Source: Agrilutibacter niabensis
GTDB taxonomy: Bacteria > Pseudomonadota > Gammaproteobacteria > Xanthomonadales > Xanthomonadaceae
Reading direction: 5' to 3'
Assembly (NCBI RefSeq): GCF_042657165.1
Contig: NZ_JBHSNJ010000012.1
Span: 1-64,000, forward strand
Length of the DNA stretch: 64,000 nucleotides
Under the pieces are notes generated by a model. It was not told the origin of the DNA. It made no database searches and saw only the letters and a program-made list of their open reading frames with translations. Both the position numbers and the translations under genes were made by a program. Shown here one piece after another: positions 17,598-26,806 of this stretch (position 1 is its first letter; every line of letters starts with the position of its first letter).

Positions 17598-19319
17598 CTA
17601 CTGGACCACGAACGTGGTGAATGCCTGGGTCGTCAGTGCACCGCTGGTCGCGGTGGCGGTCACCTGATAGGTGCCGATCGAGCTTGAGCCGGTTCCGGAC
17701 ACGAACGACACGGTGGCAACGCCGTTGCTATCCGTAGTCGCGTTGAGGATGACGCGGTTGACGAGGTTGGGCTTGAGCGCGTTGAAGTTGACCTGCGCAC
17801 CCGCCACCGGCACGCCGTTGTTGGACACGTGGGCCGTCAGCGTCACGGTTTCGCCTCGGATGTAGACGGGCTTGCTGGACTCGACGGTTGCCGAGAGCAC
17901 TGGTGGCACGGTGTCGTCGTTGGTGATGGTGCAGGTTGCGCTACCGCCGGCGGCGAGCACGAGGCTACTGCAGTTGGACAGGGTGGCGGCATAGCCGGCG
18001 ACGGCCGGTTCGGTGACGCTGTAGGTCCCGGCGGGAACGCTGAGCACGTTGCTGCCGTCGGCTTCGAACGCCACCGGCGCCGCGCCGTTGACCGAGAAGC
18101 TGAAGTCCGATGCGACCCTGGTTCCGTTGTCGTCGTTCACCACGACCTTGACCACGGTCAGCGTGGCCGGTGGTGGCGCCTGCGTCTGGACCGCGAAGCT
18201 GGAATACGCCGAGGCAGTCAGGCTGCCGCTGGTCGCGGTGGCGGTCAGCTGGTAGGTGCCGATCGAACTCGGGCCGGTACCGGAGACGAACGCGGCACTC
18301 GCATCGCCGTTGGCGTTCGTGGTCGCCGTGATTCGAACGTGATTGATCCCATTCGGCTTGAGCGCATCGAAGTTCACCCGCGCCCCATTTACCGGAGTGC
18401 CGGCGTTGAGCACGCGCGCGTTCATCGTCACCGTTTCGCCCGCTGCGTAGACGGGCTTGCTGGTGTCGGTCGTCGCGGTGAGAGCGACGGGCGTGTCGGT
18501 GTTGGTGATGGTGCAGGTGGCGCTGTCGCCGGCGGCCAGCACGATGCCGCTGCAGTTGGCCAGGCTGGCGGTGTAGCCGGCTACGGCCGGTTCGGTGACG
18601 GTGTAGGTCCCGGCCGGGACGCTGAGCGCATTGCTGCCATCCGGCTCGAACGCCACCGATGCCGCGCCATTGACGGAGAACCTGAAATCCGACGCGACCC
18701 TCGTGCCGCCATTTTCATTCACCACCAGCTTCCTGACCGTCAGCGTGGCCGGTTGCGGCGGCTGTACCGCGAAGGTGGCGTGGGCCGTGTCTGTCCGGGT
18801 GCCGCTGGTCGCGATCGCCGTCAGCTGATAGGTGCCGATCGAACTGGGACCGGTGCCTGACACGAACGAGGCACTGGCATCGCCATTGGAGTTGGTGGTC
18901 GCGGTGGCCCGGACGTGGTTGATGCCATTCGGCTTGAGCGCGTCGAAGTCCACCCGCGCGCCACTCACCGGAACGCCCATGTTGAGTACGCGAGCGGTCA
19001 GGGTGACCGTTTCGCCGGGCGTATAGACCGCCTTGGTGGTGCCCGCGGTAGCCATGAAGCCCGCGGTGTCGTTGTTGGTGATCGTGCAGGTCGCGCTACC
19101 GCCGGCGGCCAGCACGATGTCGCTGCAGTTGGACAGGCTGGCGGTGTAGTCGTCCGTTGCCGTTTCGGTGATCGTGTAGGTGCCTGCCGGCACGTTGAGA
19201 ACGTTGCTGCCATCCGCTTCGAACGCCACCGGCGCCGCCCCGTTGACCGAGAAACTGAAAGCCGATGGGCCAAGCGTGCCGCCGTGATCGTTCACCACCA
19301 CTTTATTGACGGTCAGCCG
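17598..19319 (-). repeat. Tandem modules in the tail of copper oxidase 1
   Basis: Residues 568-1140 consist of three alternating pairs. Module A (about 85 residues) begins LTV.KVVVN and ends CTITN.D, resembling a prealbumin-like or SpaA-type fold. Module B (about 98 residues) has GETVTLTARV and FVSGTGPSSIGTYQ, an Ig/invasin-like fold. Copies are clearly alike at the DNA level. Confidence 0.85.
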
Positions 19320-21020
19320 CGCCGGTATCTGCACGTTGATCCGCAGCATGGCCGCTTCGGATGGAACGCCCAGGCCGTTGAACACGAACACCATGTAATA
19401 GCCGGGCGGCGTTTCGAAGGGATTGGCCGGGAGGCTGGCCCGCACCTCGCCGTCCACCACAGTGAAAGGCAGCTCGAGGAAGCGTTGGTCCATGTTGAAC
19501 GAATGCGTGACCGAGCCGGTCTTGACCAGCGTCACGCGGGCGATATCGGCCGCATCCGGGGTTTCGATCGCGATCGTCGCGCCGGGGTTGGTGGTCATGG
19601 GGCTCGTCGCGATGATCGGTCGCGCGGCCGGCGAGCCATCCGGGTTGAAGAGATACGGCGGGTAGTAGACCTCGGCATTGAGGTTGAGCTGCGGCCCGTT
19701 GGCACCACCGCCCAGGGTCAGCACCGTGGCATCGGGTAGCAGGAGCGCCGAGGAGTGATAGAGACGCATCCGCTGCGCGGTGGCTCCTTCCGACCACGTG
19801 TTCGCGACCGGGTCGTAGATCTCGCTGGCGTAGGCCACGCCATTGACGGGATCGTTGTCGGCCACGCTGCCGCCGGACACGAACACGCGGCCGTCCGCAA
19901 GCATCGTGCTGTTGGCCCAGTGGCGGCGATGGATCGGCGATGCAACCTGCTGGATCACCGGGGCGGGCCCGTTGATGTCGATCACATGCGCGAGCGGACT
20001 GGCCGAGTTCACATCGTATCCGCCACCCAGTTGCAGGATCCTGCCGGGGCGGAACATCACTGCCGTGGAACTCGCCCCCATGTTGCCGGAAGTGAACCTG
20101 CCCGCCTTGGCGATCGTGCCCGGGCCGTTGGGATCGACGCGATACATCTCTTCATAGCGCGTGCCGAAGACGTTGCCGTCCGGGGCCACGAAGTTGCGCG
20201 GATAGAGAGCCCCCAGGTAGGCGGTCGGCGTGCCTGACAGGAGCCGGAAATTGCCCGTGCTGGTGCGGACTTCGGGGAAGTCCTCGCCACCGGTGCCGCC
20301 CTGGATGTACACCTCGCCGTTGGGCAGCGTCGTCGCCGTCGCATACCAGCGCTTGCGGAACATCCTGGATGTCCGCGTCAGGCTGTTGTCGAGCGGATTG
20401 AACAGATTGGAATCGTCGTTGGGCTGCAGCGATGCATCGCCCTTTGCCAGATTCACGATGTCGCCGCCCCACATCTCGATGTTGCCGTCGGGCAACAACA
20501 GCTGGGCGTTGCAGAAGATGTCGACTTGCGATGCGTTGGGCAGGGTGGTGTGCGACTCGCTGCCCAGTCCCAACAGCGGATCCCAGACGTCGTAGACGTA
20601 GTACCCGGTCCGGGCGCCCGTGACGGTGGTGCCGTAGCTGAGCACGCGACCATCGGGAGTCAGCACCGCATGGATGCCGACCAGTGGCCAATCGACGACG
20701 GGAGAGAAAGTGCCCTTGCCCGGGTCTCCCTGCGCCGGCAGGGCGGTCAGGGCGCCGATCGGGCGTGCCGTGCTGAACGCCTCCACGGCCCCGGCATCGC
20801 CACGCATGACCCGATTCTGATTGGCCCGCGTCTGGACCGCCGCCAGGATGAGCGGATCGCCACTGGCAGCCGCCACGGCCTTCGCCAGGTCCCGCTCTCG
20901 CTGGGATTGAGCGATTCCTCCGAATGCAGCAATGGTCGCCCACGCCACGACCGTGGCCAGGAGCAGGGCCATCCCAATCACGAAGCTCCGACGCAATGCC
21001 TGATGGTACGAGTCGCTCAT
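17598..21020 (-). CDS. Copper-radical oxidase (galactose/glyoxal oxidase-like) with modular tail, paralogue 1
   Basis: The protein is 1140 residues. An N-terminal hydrophobic anchor or signal segment (about 13-35) is followed by a seven-blade kelch-like propeller (about 100-475) and a galactose-oxidase early-set domain (about 475-565). The residues of the copper-radical centre line up with galactose oxidase: Cys170 and Tyr226 (the thioether pair), Tyr421-His422 (RLYHSSALLLPDA) and His506 (THSFNMDQR). This suggests oxidation of an alcohol or aldehyde to aldehyde or acid with H2O2 release, outside the membrane. From residue 568 come three pairs of prealbumin-like and Ig-like modules. There is no sorting signal at the C-terminus. 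It is transcribed alone; a terminator was not found. Confidence 0.85.
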   Translation of the reverse strand: MSDSYHQALRRSFVIGMALLLATVVAWATIAAFGGIAQSQRERDLAKAVAAASGDPLILAAVQTRANQNRVMRGDAGAVEAFSTARPIGALTALPAQGDPGKGTFSPVVDWPLVGIHAVLTPDGRVLSYGTTVTGARTGYYVYDVWDPLLGLGSESHTTLPNASQVDIFCNAQLLLPDGNIEMWGGDIVNLAKGDASLQPNDDSNLFNPLDNSLTRTSRMFRKRWYATATTLPNGEVYIQGGTGGEDFPEVRTSTGNFRLLSGTPTAYLGALYPRNFVAPDGNVFGTRYEEMYRVDPNGPGTIAKAGRFTSGNMGASSTAVMFRPGRILQLGGGYDVNSASPLAHVIDINGPAPVIQQVASPIHRRHWANSTMLADGRVFVSGGSVADNDPVNGVAYASEIYDPVANTWSEGATAQRMRLYHSSALLLPDATVLTLGGGANGPQLNLNAEVYYPPYLFNPDGSPAARPIIATSPMTTNPGATIAIETPDAADIARVTLVKTGSVTHSFNMDQRFLELPFTVVDGEVRASLPANPFETPPGYYMVFVFNGLGVPSEAAMLRINVQIPARLTVNKVVVNDHGGTLGPSAFSFSVNGAAPVAFEADGSNVLNVPAGTYTITETATDDYTASLSNCSDIVLAAGGSATCTITNNDTAGFMATAGTTKAVYTPGETVTLTARVLNMGVPVSGARVDFDALKPNGINHVRATATTNSNGDASASFVSGTGPSSIGTYQLTAIATSGTRTDTAHATFAVQPPQPATLTVRKLVVNENGGTRVASDFRFSVNGAASVAFEPDGSNALSVPAGTYTVTEPAVAGYTASLANCSGIVLAAGDSATCTITNTDTPVALTATTDTSKPVYAAGETVTMNARVLNAGTPVNGARVNFDALKPNGINHVRITATTNANGDASAAFVSGTGPSSIGTYQLTATATSGSLTASAYSSFAVQTQAPPPATLTVVKVVVNDDNGTRVASDFSFSVNGAAPVAFEADGSNVLSVPAGTYSVTEPAVAGYAATLSNCSSLVLAAGGSATCTITNDDTVPPVLSATVESSKPVYIRGETVTLTAHVSNNGVPVAGAQVNFNALKPNLVNRVILNATTDSNGVATVSFVSGTGSSSIGTYQVTATATSGALTTQAFTTFVVQ

Positions 21021-21063
21021 CTCTGCTGTTCAGCGCCGGAATTTCAACGAAGGTGGTTATGTG

Positions 21064-21084
21064 ATCCCCCATTCGGGTTAACGC
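21064..21084 (-). promoter_or_regulatory. Shared upstream motif of the copper oxidase genes (copy 1)
   Basis: On the minus strand the sequence GCGTTAACCCGAATGGGGGAT ends 43 bases before the copper oxidase 1 start. A 14-base core, CCCGAATGGGGGAT, is identical to one upstream of the second oxidase gene. The CCC-GAAT-GGG inverted repeat could be an operator or a small leader hairpin. The remaining roughly 290 bases of this 353-base gap hold no gene that I can support. Confidence 0.5.
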
Positions 21085-21373
21085 ATAGCGGTTGCGCCGG
21101 CGGACATCGGCCGGCGATCGCCGCCTGCATCGCAAACTGCCGCAATAGGTGACTTTTCCGCCATTCCGCGGCGGTGGCGCCGCTACGTCGTCTTCCACCA
21201 TTTCACGGTTTGCATATGGGGCACGCGAACGACGAGTCACGCAATCGCGTGAAGACGAGTCTGTTGCGTTGCAGTAGACAGCGAGAGGGGGCGTCGCCCC
21301 GTCCCGGGCGCCACGCACATGTGGTCGTCTGAGGAGCCACTGCGCAGCCTGGCACCCGGCCGGATGCGCGGCC

Positions 21374-23935
21374 CTACTGCACGACGAACGTCGTGAACGT
21401 CTGGGCTGTGAGGCCGCTACTGGTCGCGGTGACGGTCAGCTGGTAGGTGCCGATCGAGCTCGGGCCGGTGCCGGACACGAACGACGCCGTGGCAATGCCG
21501 CTGCTGTTGGTGACCGCATTCAAGATGACCCGGTTGACCAGATTTGGCTTGAGCGCGTTGAAGTTCACCGCCGCGCCCGCCACCGGCGCGCCGTTGTTGG
21601 ACACGCGGGCCGTCAGCGTCACGGTTTCTCCGCGGATGTAGACGGGCTTGCTGGTTTCGACGGTTACCGAGAATGCCGGCGCGCTGGTGTCGTTATTGGT
21701 GATGGTGCAGGTCGCGCTGCCGCCGGAAGCGAGCACCATGCCGCTGCAGTTGGCGAAACTGGCGGCGTACCCGGCGACGGCCGGTTCGGTGATGGTGTAG
21801 GTGCCGGCCGGGACGCTGAGCGTGTTGCTGCCGTCGGCCTCGAATGCCACCGGCGCTCCGCCGTTGACCGAGAAGCTGAAGTTGGATGCCACACCGGTGC
21901 CGCCGTTGTCGTTCACCACCACCTTGCTGACGGTCAGCGTGGCGGGCGGCGACGGTGCCTGGTCGTTGTTGGTGATGGTGCAGGTCGCGCTGCCGCCGGA
22001 AGCGAGCACGACACTACTGCAGTTGGCGAAACTGGCGGCATAGCCCGCCACGGCCGGTTCGGTGATGGTGTAGGTTCCGGCCGGCACGGTCAGCGTATTG
22101 CTGCCATCGGCTTCGAACGCCACCGGCGCTCCGCCGTTGACCGAGAAGCTGAAACTGGACGCGACACTGCTGCCGCCATCGTTGTTCACCACGACTTTGG
22201 TGACGGTCAGCGTGGCCGGTTGCGTGGGCGGATTTTTCAGCACATCGAAAGTCGCGAATGCCTGGGCCGTGAGGCCGCCACTGGTCGCGGTGACGGTCAG
22301 CTGATACGTGCCGACCGAGCTTTGGCCGCTGCCGGACACGAACGAGGCCGTGGCAACGCCACTGCTGTTGGCGGTCGCGTTGAGGATGACCCGGTTGACC
22401 CCATTGGGCTTGAGCGCGTTGAAGTTCACCTGCGCGCCCGCCACCGGCGCGCCGCTGTTGAAAACGCGGGCAGTCAGCGTCACGGTTTCACTCGTCTTGT
22501 ACACCGGCTTGCTGGTTTCGACCGTCACCGAGAACGCCGGCGCGATCGTGTCGTTGTTGGTGATCGTGCAGGTCGCATTGCCGCCGGAAGCGAGCACGAG
22601 GCCGCTGCAGTTGGAGAAACTCGCGGCATAACCGGCGACGGCCGGTTCGGTGATGGTGTAGGTGCCGGCCGGCACGCTGAGCGTGTTGCTGCCGTCGGCC
22701 TCGAACGCCACTGGCGCTCCGCCGTTGACCGAGAAACTGAAGTTGGATGCAGCCCTGGTGCCGCCGTTGTCGTTCACCACGACCTTGCTGATGGTCAGCG
22801 AGGCAGGCGGCGACGGCGCCTGGTCGTTGTTGGTGATGGTGCAGGTCGCGCTTTCACCGGAAGCGAGCACGAGGCCGCTGCAGTTGTCGAAGCTGGCGGC
22901 GTAGCCGGCCACGGCCGGTTCGGTAACGGTATAGGTGCCGGCCGGCACGCTGAGCGTGTTGCTGCCATTGGCTTCGAACGCAACCGGCGCCGCGCCGTTG
23001 ACCGAGAAGCTGAAGTCCGAGGCGACCTTGCTGCCGCTGTCGTCATTTACCACCACCTTGTTGACCGTCAACGTCGCGGGCGGCGATTGCGCCTCGTCGT
23101 TGTTGGTGATGGTGCAGGTCGCGCTGCCGCCAGCGGCGAGCACGATGCCGCTGCAATTGGAGAAGCTGGCGGCATAACCGGCGACGGCCGGTTCGGTGAT
23201 GGTGTAGGTGCCCGCTGGCACGCTGAGCGCGTTGCTGCCGTCGGGCTCGAACGACACCGGCGTGGCGCCGTTGACCGAGAAGGTGAATTCAGACGCGATC
23301 CTGCTGCCGCCATCGTTGTTCACCACGACCTTGGTGACGGTCAGCGTGGCCGGTTGCGCGGTCGGATTCGTCAGCACGTCGAACGTCGCAAACGCCTGGG
23401 CTGTGAGGCCGCCGCTGGTGGCTGTGACGGTCAGCTGGTAGGTGCCAATCGAGCTCGGGCCGGTACCGGACACGAACGAGGCCGTGGCAACGCCGCTGCT
23501 GTTGGTGGTCGCGTTGAGGATGACCCGGTTGACCAGGTTCGGCTTCAGCGCGTTGAAGTTCACCTGCGCGCCCGTGACTGGCGCCCCGTTGTTGAGCACG
23601 CGGGCCGTCAACGTGACGGTTTCGCCTGCCACGTAGACGGACTTGCTGGCTTCCGCGGTGGTCGACAATGAAGGCGACGCGGTGTCGTTGTTGGTGATGG
23701 TGCAGGTTGCGCTGCCGCCGGAGGCGAGCACGAGGCCGCTGCAGTTGGAGAAGCTGGCGGCATAACCGGCGACGGCCGGCTCGGTAACGGAGTAGGCGCC
23801 CGCCGGCACGGCCAATGTGTTGCTGCCATCGGCTTCGAACGCCACTGGCGCCCCGCCATTGACCGCGAAGCTGAAGTCCGCGGCGGTCTTGTTGCCACCA
23901 TCGTTGTTCACCACGACCTTGTTGACGGTCAGGCT
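21374..23935 (-). repeat. Tandem modules in the tail of copper oxidase 2, 273-base unit
   Basis: Residues 573-1425 hold modules A at about 573, 768, 859, 950, 1146 and 1237, and modules B at about 663, 1040 and 1327. Adjacent A units are spaced exactly 91 residues, that is 273 bases. Near-identical DNA such as CGGCCGGTTCGGTGATGGTG recurs at 21779, 22052, 22641 and 23187, pointing to recent duplication or gene conversion. Confidence 0.9.
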
Positions 23936-25651
23936 CGCGGACGCCGGCACGTTGATGCGCAGCATGGCGGCTTCGGACGGCACGCCCTGGTCGTCGAAGA
24001 CAAACACCATGTAGAAGCCGGGCGGTGTCTCGAAGGCATTGGCGGGAAGGCTCGCGTTCACCGCATTGCCCGCCACGGTGAAGGGCAGTTCGAGGAAGCG
24101 CTGGTCCATGTTGAAGGAATGGGTGACCGATCCGGTCTTGAGCAGCGTCACGCGCGTGATGCGGGCCGGCTCGGGTGTGCCGATTGCGATTGTCGCGCCC
24201 GGGTTGACGGTCATCGGTGACGTCGAAATGATTGGCCGCGACGCGGGCGTTCCGTCAGCCTTGAAGAGGTAGCCCGGATAGTAGATTTCCGCGTTGAGGT
24301 TGAGCTCGGGGCCGTTGACGCCACCGCCCAGGGTCAGCACCGTGGCGTCCGGCAACAGCAGCGCGGTCGAGTGGTAGAGCCGCATGCGCTGCGCCGTGGC
24401 GCCTTCCGACCAGGTGTTCGTTACCGGGTCGTACAACTCGCTGGTGTAGGCGACGCCATTGACGGGATCGTTGTCCGCAACGCTGCCGCCTGAGAGGAAC
24501 ACGCGGCCATCGGGGAGCATCGTGCTCGTGGCCCAGTGGCGGCGCTGGATCGGCGACGCGACCGCCTGCACGACCGGGGTCGGCTGGTTGATGTTGATGA
24601 CGTGGGCGTCCGGGCTGGCGAACTGGGTGTCATAACCGCCGCCGGTCTGCAGGATCCGGCCTGGGCGGAACATCACGGCCGTCGAACTGGCGCCCATGTT
24701 GCTGGGCGTGTATCGCCCCAATCGCGTGAGGAAGCCCACCCCACTGGGATCCACGCGGTACATCTCTTCGTAACGCGTGCCGAAGATCTTGCCGTCGGGA
24801 GCCAGGAAGTTGCGCGGGTAGAGCGTGCCGAGGTAGGTGGTCGAGGCGCCGGTCAGGAGCCGGAAATTGCCGGTGCTGGTTCGCACTTCGGGAAAGTCGC
24901 CGCCACCGTCTCCACCCTGGATGTAGACCTCGCCGTTGGACAGGGTCGTGGCCGTCGCGTACCAGCGTTTGCGGAACATCTTGCCGGTCTTCACCAGGGT
25001 GTTCTGGAGCGGGGGGAACACGGTGGAATCGTCGTTGGGCAGCAGCGACGACTTGCCGCTGGAGAAATTCAGCACGTCGCCGCCCCACATCTCGATGTTG
25101 CCGTCGGGCAGCAGCAGCTGCGCGTTGCAGAAGATGTCCACTTCCGTGGTGTTGGGCAGGGTCGTATGCGACTCGCTGCCCAGGCCGAGCTGCGGATCCC
25201 AGACGTCGTAGACGTAGTAGGCGGTGCGGACGCCCGCAGTTGTTGTGCCGTAGGTGAGCACGCGACCATCCGGCGTCAGCGCCGCATGGATTCCGATCAG
25301 GGGCCAATCCACGACGGGAGAGAAGGTGCCCTTGATAGGGTCACCCAGCGCAGGCAGGGCGGTCAGGGCACCGGCCGGCTGGGCAGTCTGGAACGCTACC
25401 AGGGCATCGGCGTCGCCGCGCATCACCCGATTCTGGTTCGCCCTGGTCTGGATCGCCGCCAGGATCAGCGGATCGCCACTGGCGGCAGCGAGTGCCTTCT
25501 CCAGGTCGCGGCCGCCTTCGACGGTTTCGGTCGAAGCCGGGCCGATTCCCCCGGTCATATCGACGAACGCCCACGCGATCACCGCCGCCAAGATCAGTGC
25601 CAATCCGATCGTGACGCCATGACGAGTGCGGCCAGGGCGCTTGCCGCTCAT
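21374..25651 (-). CDS. Copper-radical oxidase (galactose/glyoxal oxidase-like) with modular tail, paralogue 2
   Basis: This is a 1425-residue paralogue of the neighbouring gene, with the same plan: anchor or signal helix (about 13-32), kelch-like propeller (about 105-480), early-set domain (about 480-570) and a longer tail. The copper-radical residues are Cys175, Tyr231, Tyr426, His427 (RLYHSTALLLPDA) and His511 (THSFNMDQR), all present. Bacterial relatives act on glycans or on glyoxal-type aldehydes during development or aggregation; substrate and role here are unknown. The tail (573-1425) has six prealbumin-like and three Ig-like modules in the order A B A A A B A A B. The gene shares an upstream motif with paralogue 1 and is divergent from dusA. 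Confidence 0.85.
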   Translation of the reverse strand: MSGKRPGRTRHGVTIGLALILAAVIAWAFVDMTGGIGPASTETVEGGRDLEKALAAASGDPLILAAIQTRANQNRVMRGDADALVAFQTAQPAGALTALPALGDPIKGTFSPVVDWPLIGIHAALTPDGRVLTYGTTTAGVRTAYYVYDVWDPQLGLGSESHTTLPNTTEVDIFCNAQLLLPDGNIEMWGGDVLNFSSGKSSLLPNDDSTVFPPLQNTLVKTGKMFRKRWYATATTLSNGEVYIQGGDGGGDFPEVRTSTGNFRLLTGASTTYLGTLYPRNFLAPDGKIFGTRYEEMYRVDPSGVGFLTRLGRYTPSNMGASSTAVMFRPGRILQTGGGYDTQFASPDAHVININQPTPVVQAVASPIQRRHWATSTMLPDGRVFLSGGSVADNDPVNGVAYTSELYDPVTNTWSEGATAQRMRLYHSTALLLPDATVLTLGGGVNGPELNLNAEIYYPGYLFKADGTPASRPIISTSPMTVNPGATIAIGTPEPARITRVTLLKTGSVTHSFNMDQRFLELPFTVAGNAVNASLPANAFETPPGFYMVFVFDDQGVPSEAAMLRINVPASASLTVNKVVVNNDGGNKTAADFSFAVNGGAPVAFEADGSNTLAVPAGAYSVTEPAVAGYAASFSNCSGLVLASGGSATCTITNNDTASPSLSTTAEASKSVYVAGETVTLTARVLNNGAPVTGAQVNFNALKPNLVNRVILNATTNSSGVATASFVSGTGPSSIGTYQLTVTATSGGLTAQAFATFDVLTNPTAQPATLTVTKVVVNNDGGSRIASEFTFSVNGATPVSFEPDGSNALSVPAGTYTITEPAVAGYAASFSNCSGIVLAAGGSATCTITNNDEAQSPPATLTVNKVVVNDDSGSKVASDFSFSVNGAAPVAFEANGSNTLSVPAGTYTVTEPAVAGYAASFDNCSGLVLASGESATCTITNNDQAPSPPASLTISKVVVNDNGGTRAASNFSFSVNGGAPVAFEADGSNTLSVPAGTYTITEPAVAGYAASFSNCSGLVLASGGNATCTITNNDTIAPAFSVTVETSKPVYKTSETVTLTARVFNSGAPVAGAQVNFNALKPNGVNRVILNATANSSGVATASFVSGSGQSSVGTYQLTVTATSGGLTAQAFATFDVLKNPPTQPATLTVTKVVVNNDGGSSVASSFSFSVNGGAPVAFEADGSNTLTVPAGTYTITEPAVAGYAASFANCSSVVLASGGSATCTITNNDQAPSPPATLTVSKVVVNDNGGTGVASNFSFSVNGGAPVAFEADGSNTLSVPAGTYTITEPAVAGYAASFANCSGMVLASGGSATCTITNNDTSAPAFSVTVETSKPVYIRGETVTLTARVSNNGAPVAGAAVNFNALKPNLVNRVILNAVTNSSGIATASFVSGTGPSSIGTYQLTVTATSSGLTAQTFTTFVVQ

Positions 25652-25706
25652 CTGATTGCCTCAGCGCGTGAACCATCGATGATGATGTGCGGCCCCCGCG
25701 TTTCGA

Positions 25707-25728
25707 ATCCCCCATTCGGGGCTGACGC
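25707..25728 (-). promoter_or_regulatory. Shared upstream motif of the copper oxidase genes (copy 2)
   Basis: The minus strand reads CCCCGAATGGGGGAT, with a CCCC-GAAT-GGGG inverted repeat, 55 bases before the start of copper oxidase 2. The 14-base core is identical to that upstream of paralogue 1, and GCGT with a similar spacer precedes both. Confidence 0.5.
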
Positions 25729-25780
25729 GCAACCGGAAACGCTCAAGAGCCTTGCACGCACACCGTACAATTGGCGGGTG

Positions 25781-26782
25781 ATGACCCCTCCCTACGCCAT
25801 TCAGCCGTCGCGATTACGCCTCTCCGTCGCCCCGATGATGGACTGGACCGATTCGCACTGCCGCGCCTTCCACCGCGTGCTCGCACCGCACGCGCGGCTC
25901 TACACCGAAATGGTGCATGCGAACGCGGTGATCCACGGCGATCGCGCGAAGTTGCTGGCGATGCATCCGAGCGAGCATCCGGTGGCGTTGCAGTTGGGGG
26001 GCAGCGAGCCGGAATTGCTCGCCCAGGCCGCGCGCATCGGCGCGGAAGCCGGCTTCGACGAGATCAACCTCAATTGCGGTTGCCCTTCCGATCGCGTGCA
26101 GGCCGGGCGCTTCGGCGCCTGCCTGATGCGCGAACCCACGCTGGTGGCGGAGGGCGTCGCGGCGATGATCGAAGCATGCAACGTGCCAGTGACGGTGAAA
26201 TGCCGTCTCGGCGTGGATGACGACCACGACTGGGATCGGTTCGAGCATTTCATCGACAGCGTTGCCGCCGCAGGCTGCGGCATGTTCGTCATCCATGCAC
26301 GCAATGCCTGGCTGCAGGGGCTGTCGCCGAAGGAAAACCGCGAAGTCCCGCCCTTGCGCTATGACTGGGCATATCGGCTAAAGCGCGAGCGACCGCGACT
26401 GCAGATCGTCGTCAACGGCGGCATCGCGACTGCCGACGAGGCCACGCAGCACCTCGGCCATGCCGACGGGGCGATGCTGGGTCGCGCCGCCTACCATGAT
26501 CCTTACCTGTTGCACCGGCTCGACGTCGCCTGGTTCGGTGGCGAGTCGAAGACGCGCGGCGAACTGTTGCGCGCCTATCGTCCATATGTCGAGGCGCAAC
26601 TGGCGGCCGGTGTATTCCTCAAGCACATCACCCGCCATGTGCTCGGGCTGTTCGCGGGTGAACGCGGCGGCCGCGCCTTTCGCCAGGCGCTGAGCGAAGG
26701 CGCGCACAAGCCGGGCGCCGACTGGTCGCTGGTCGAGCGTGCGCTTGCGCTGACCGAATCCTTCGCTATCGCAGAAGCCTGA
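25781..26782 (+). CDS. dusA: tRNA-dihydrouridine(20/20a) synthase DusA
   Basis: This flavoenzyme reduces uridine 20 and 20a in the tRNA D-loop using NADPH. The 333-residue protein has the FMN-barrel start SVAPMMDWTDSHCRAFHR, the catalytic-cysteine motif INLNCGCPSDRVQ (Cys near residue 105), VTVKCRLGVDD, VIHARNAWLQGLSPKENR, and VVNGGI followed by GAMLGRAAYHDPYL. These DusA-type sequences separate it from DusB and DusC. The ATG at 25781 is chosen because the family begins shortly before the SVAPMMDW strand; the huge upstream open frame is antisense to the copper oxidase gene. It is divergent from that gene and followed 25 bases later by the amidinotransferase-like gene. Confidence 0.95.
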   Translation: MTPPYAIQPSRLRLSVAPMMDWTDSHCRAFHRVLAPHARLYTEMVHANAVIHGDRAKLLAMHPSEHPVALQLGGSEPELLAQAARIGAEAGFDEINLNCGCPSDRVQAGRFGACLMREPTLVAEGVAAMIEACNVPVTVKCRLGVDDDHDWDRFEHFIDSVAAAGCGMFVIHARNAWLQGLSPKENREVPPLRYDWAYRLKRERPRLQIVVNGGIATADEATQHLGHADGAMLGRAAYHDPYLLHRLDVAWFGGESKTRGELLRAYRPYVEAQLAAGVFLKHITRHVLGLFAGERGGRAFRQALSEGAHKPGADWSLVERALALTESFAIAEA

Positions 26783-26806
26783 TCACATGGGCAGGCACGG
26801 ATCCGC

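Noticed and set aside
22220..23671. Open frame of 483 codons on the plus strand
   Set aside because: Antisense to the module repeats of the copper oxidase; its own periodicity is only the mirror of those repeats.
21374..23935. Possible CRISPR array, because of regularly spaced repeats
   Set aside because: Units are 273 bases, in frame, and encode protein modules; there are no 25-40 base spacers and no cas genes.
25747..25771. Promoter of dusA: TTGCAC and TACAAT
   Set aside because: The two hexamers are only 8 bases apart, far too short for a sigma70 promoter; only the TACAAT might serve as a -10 box.
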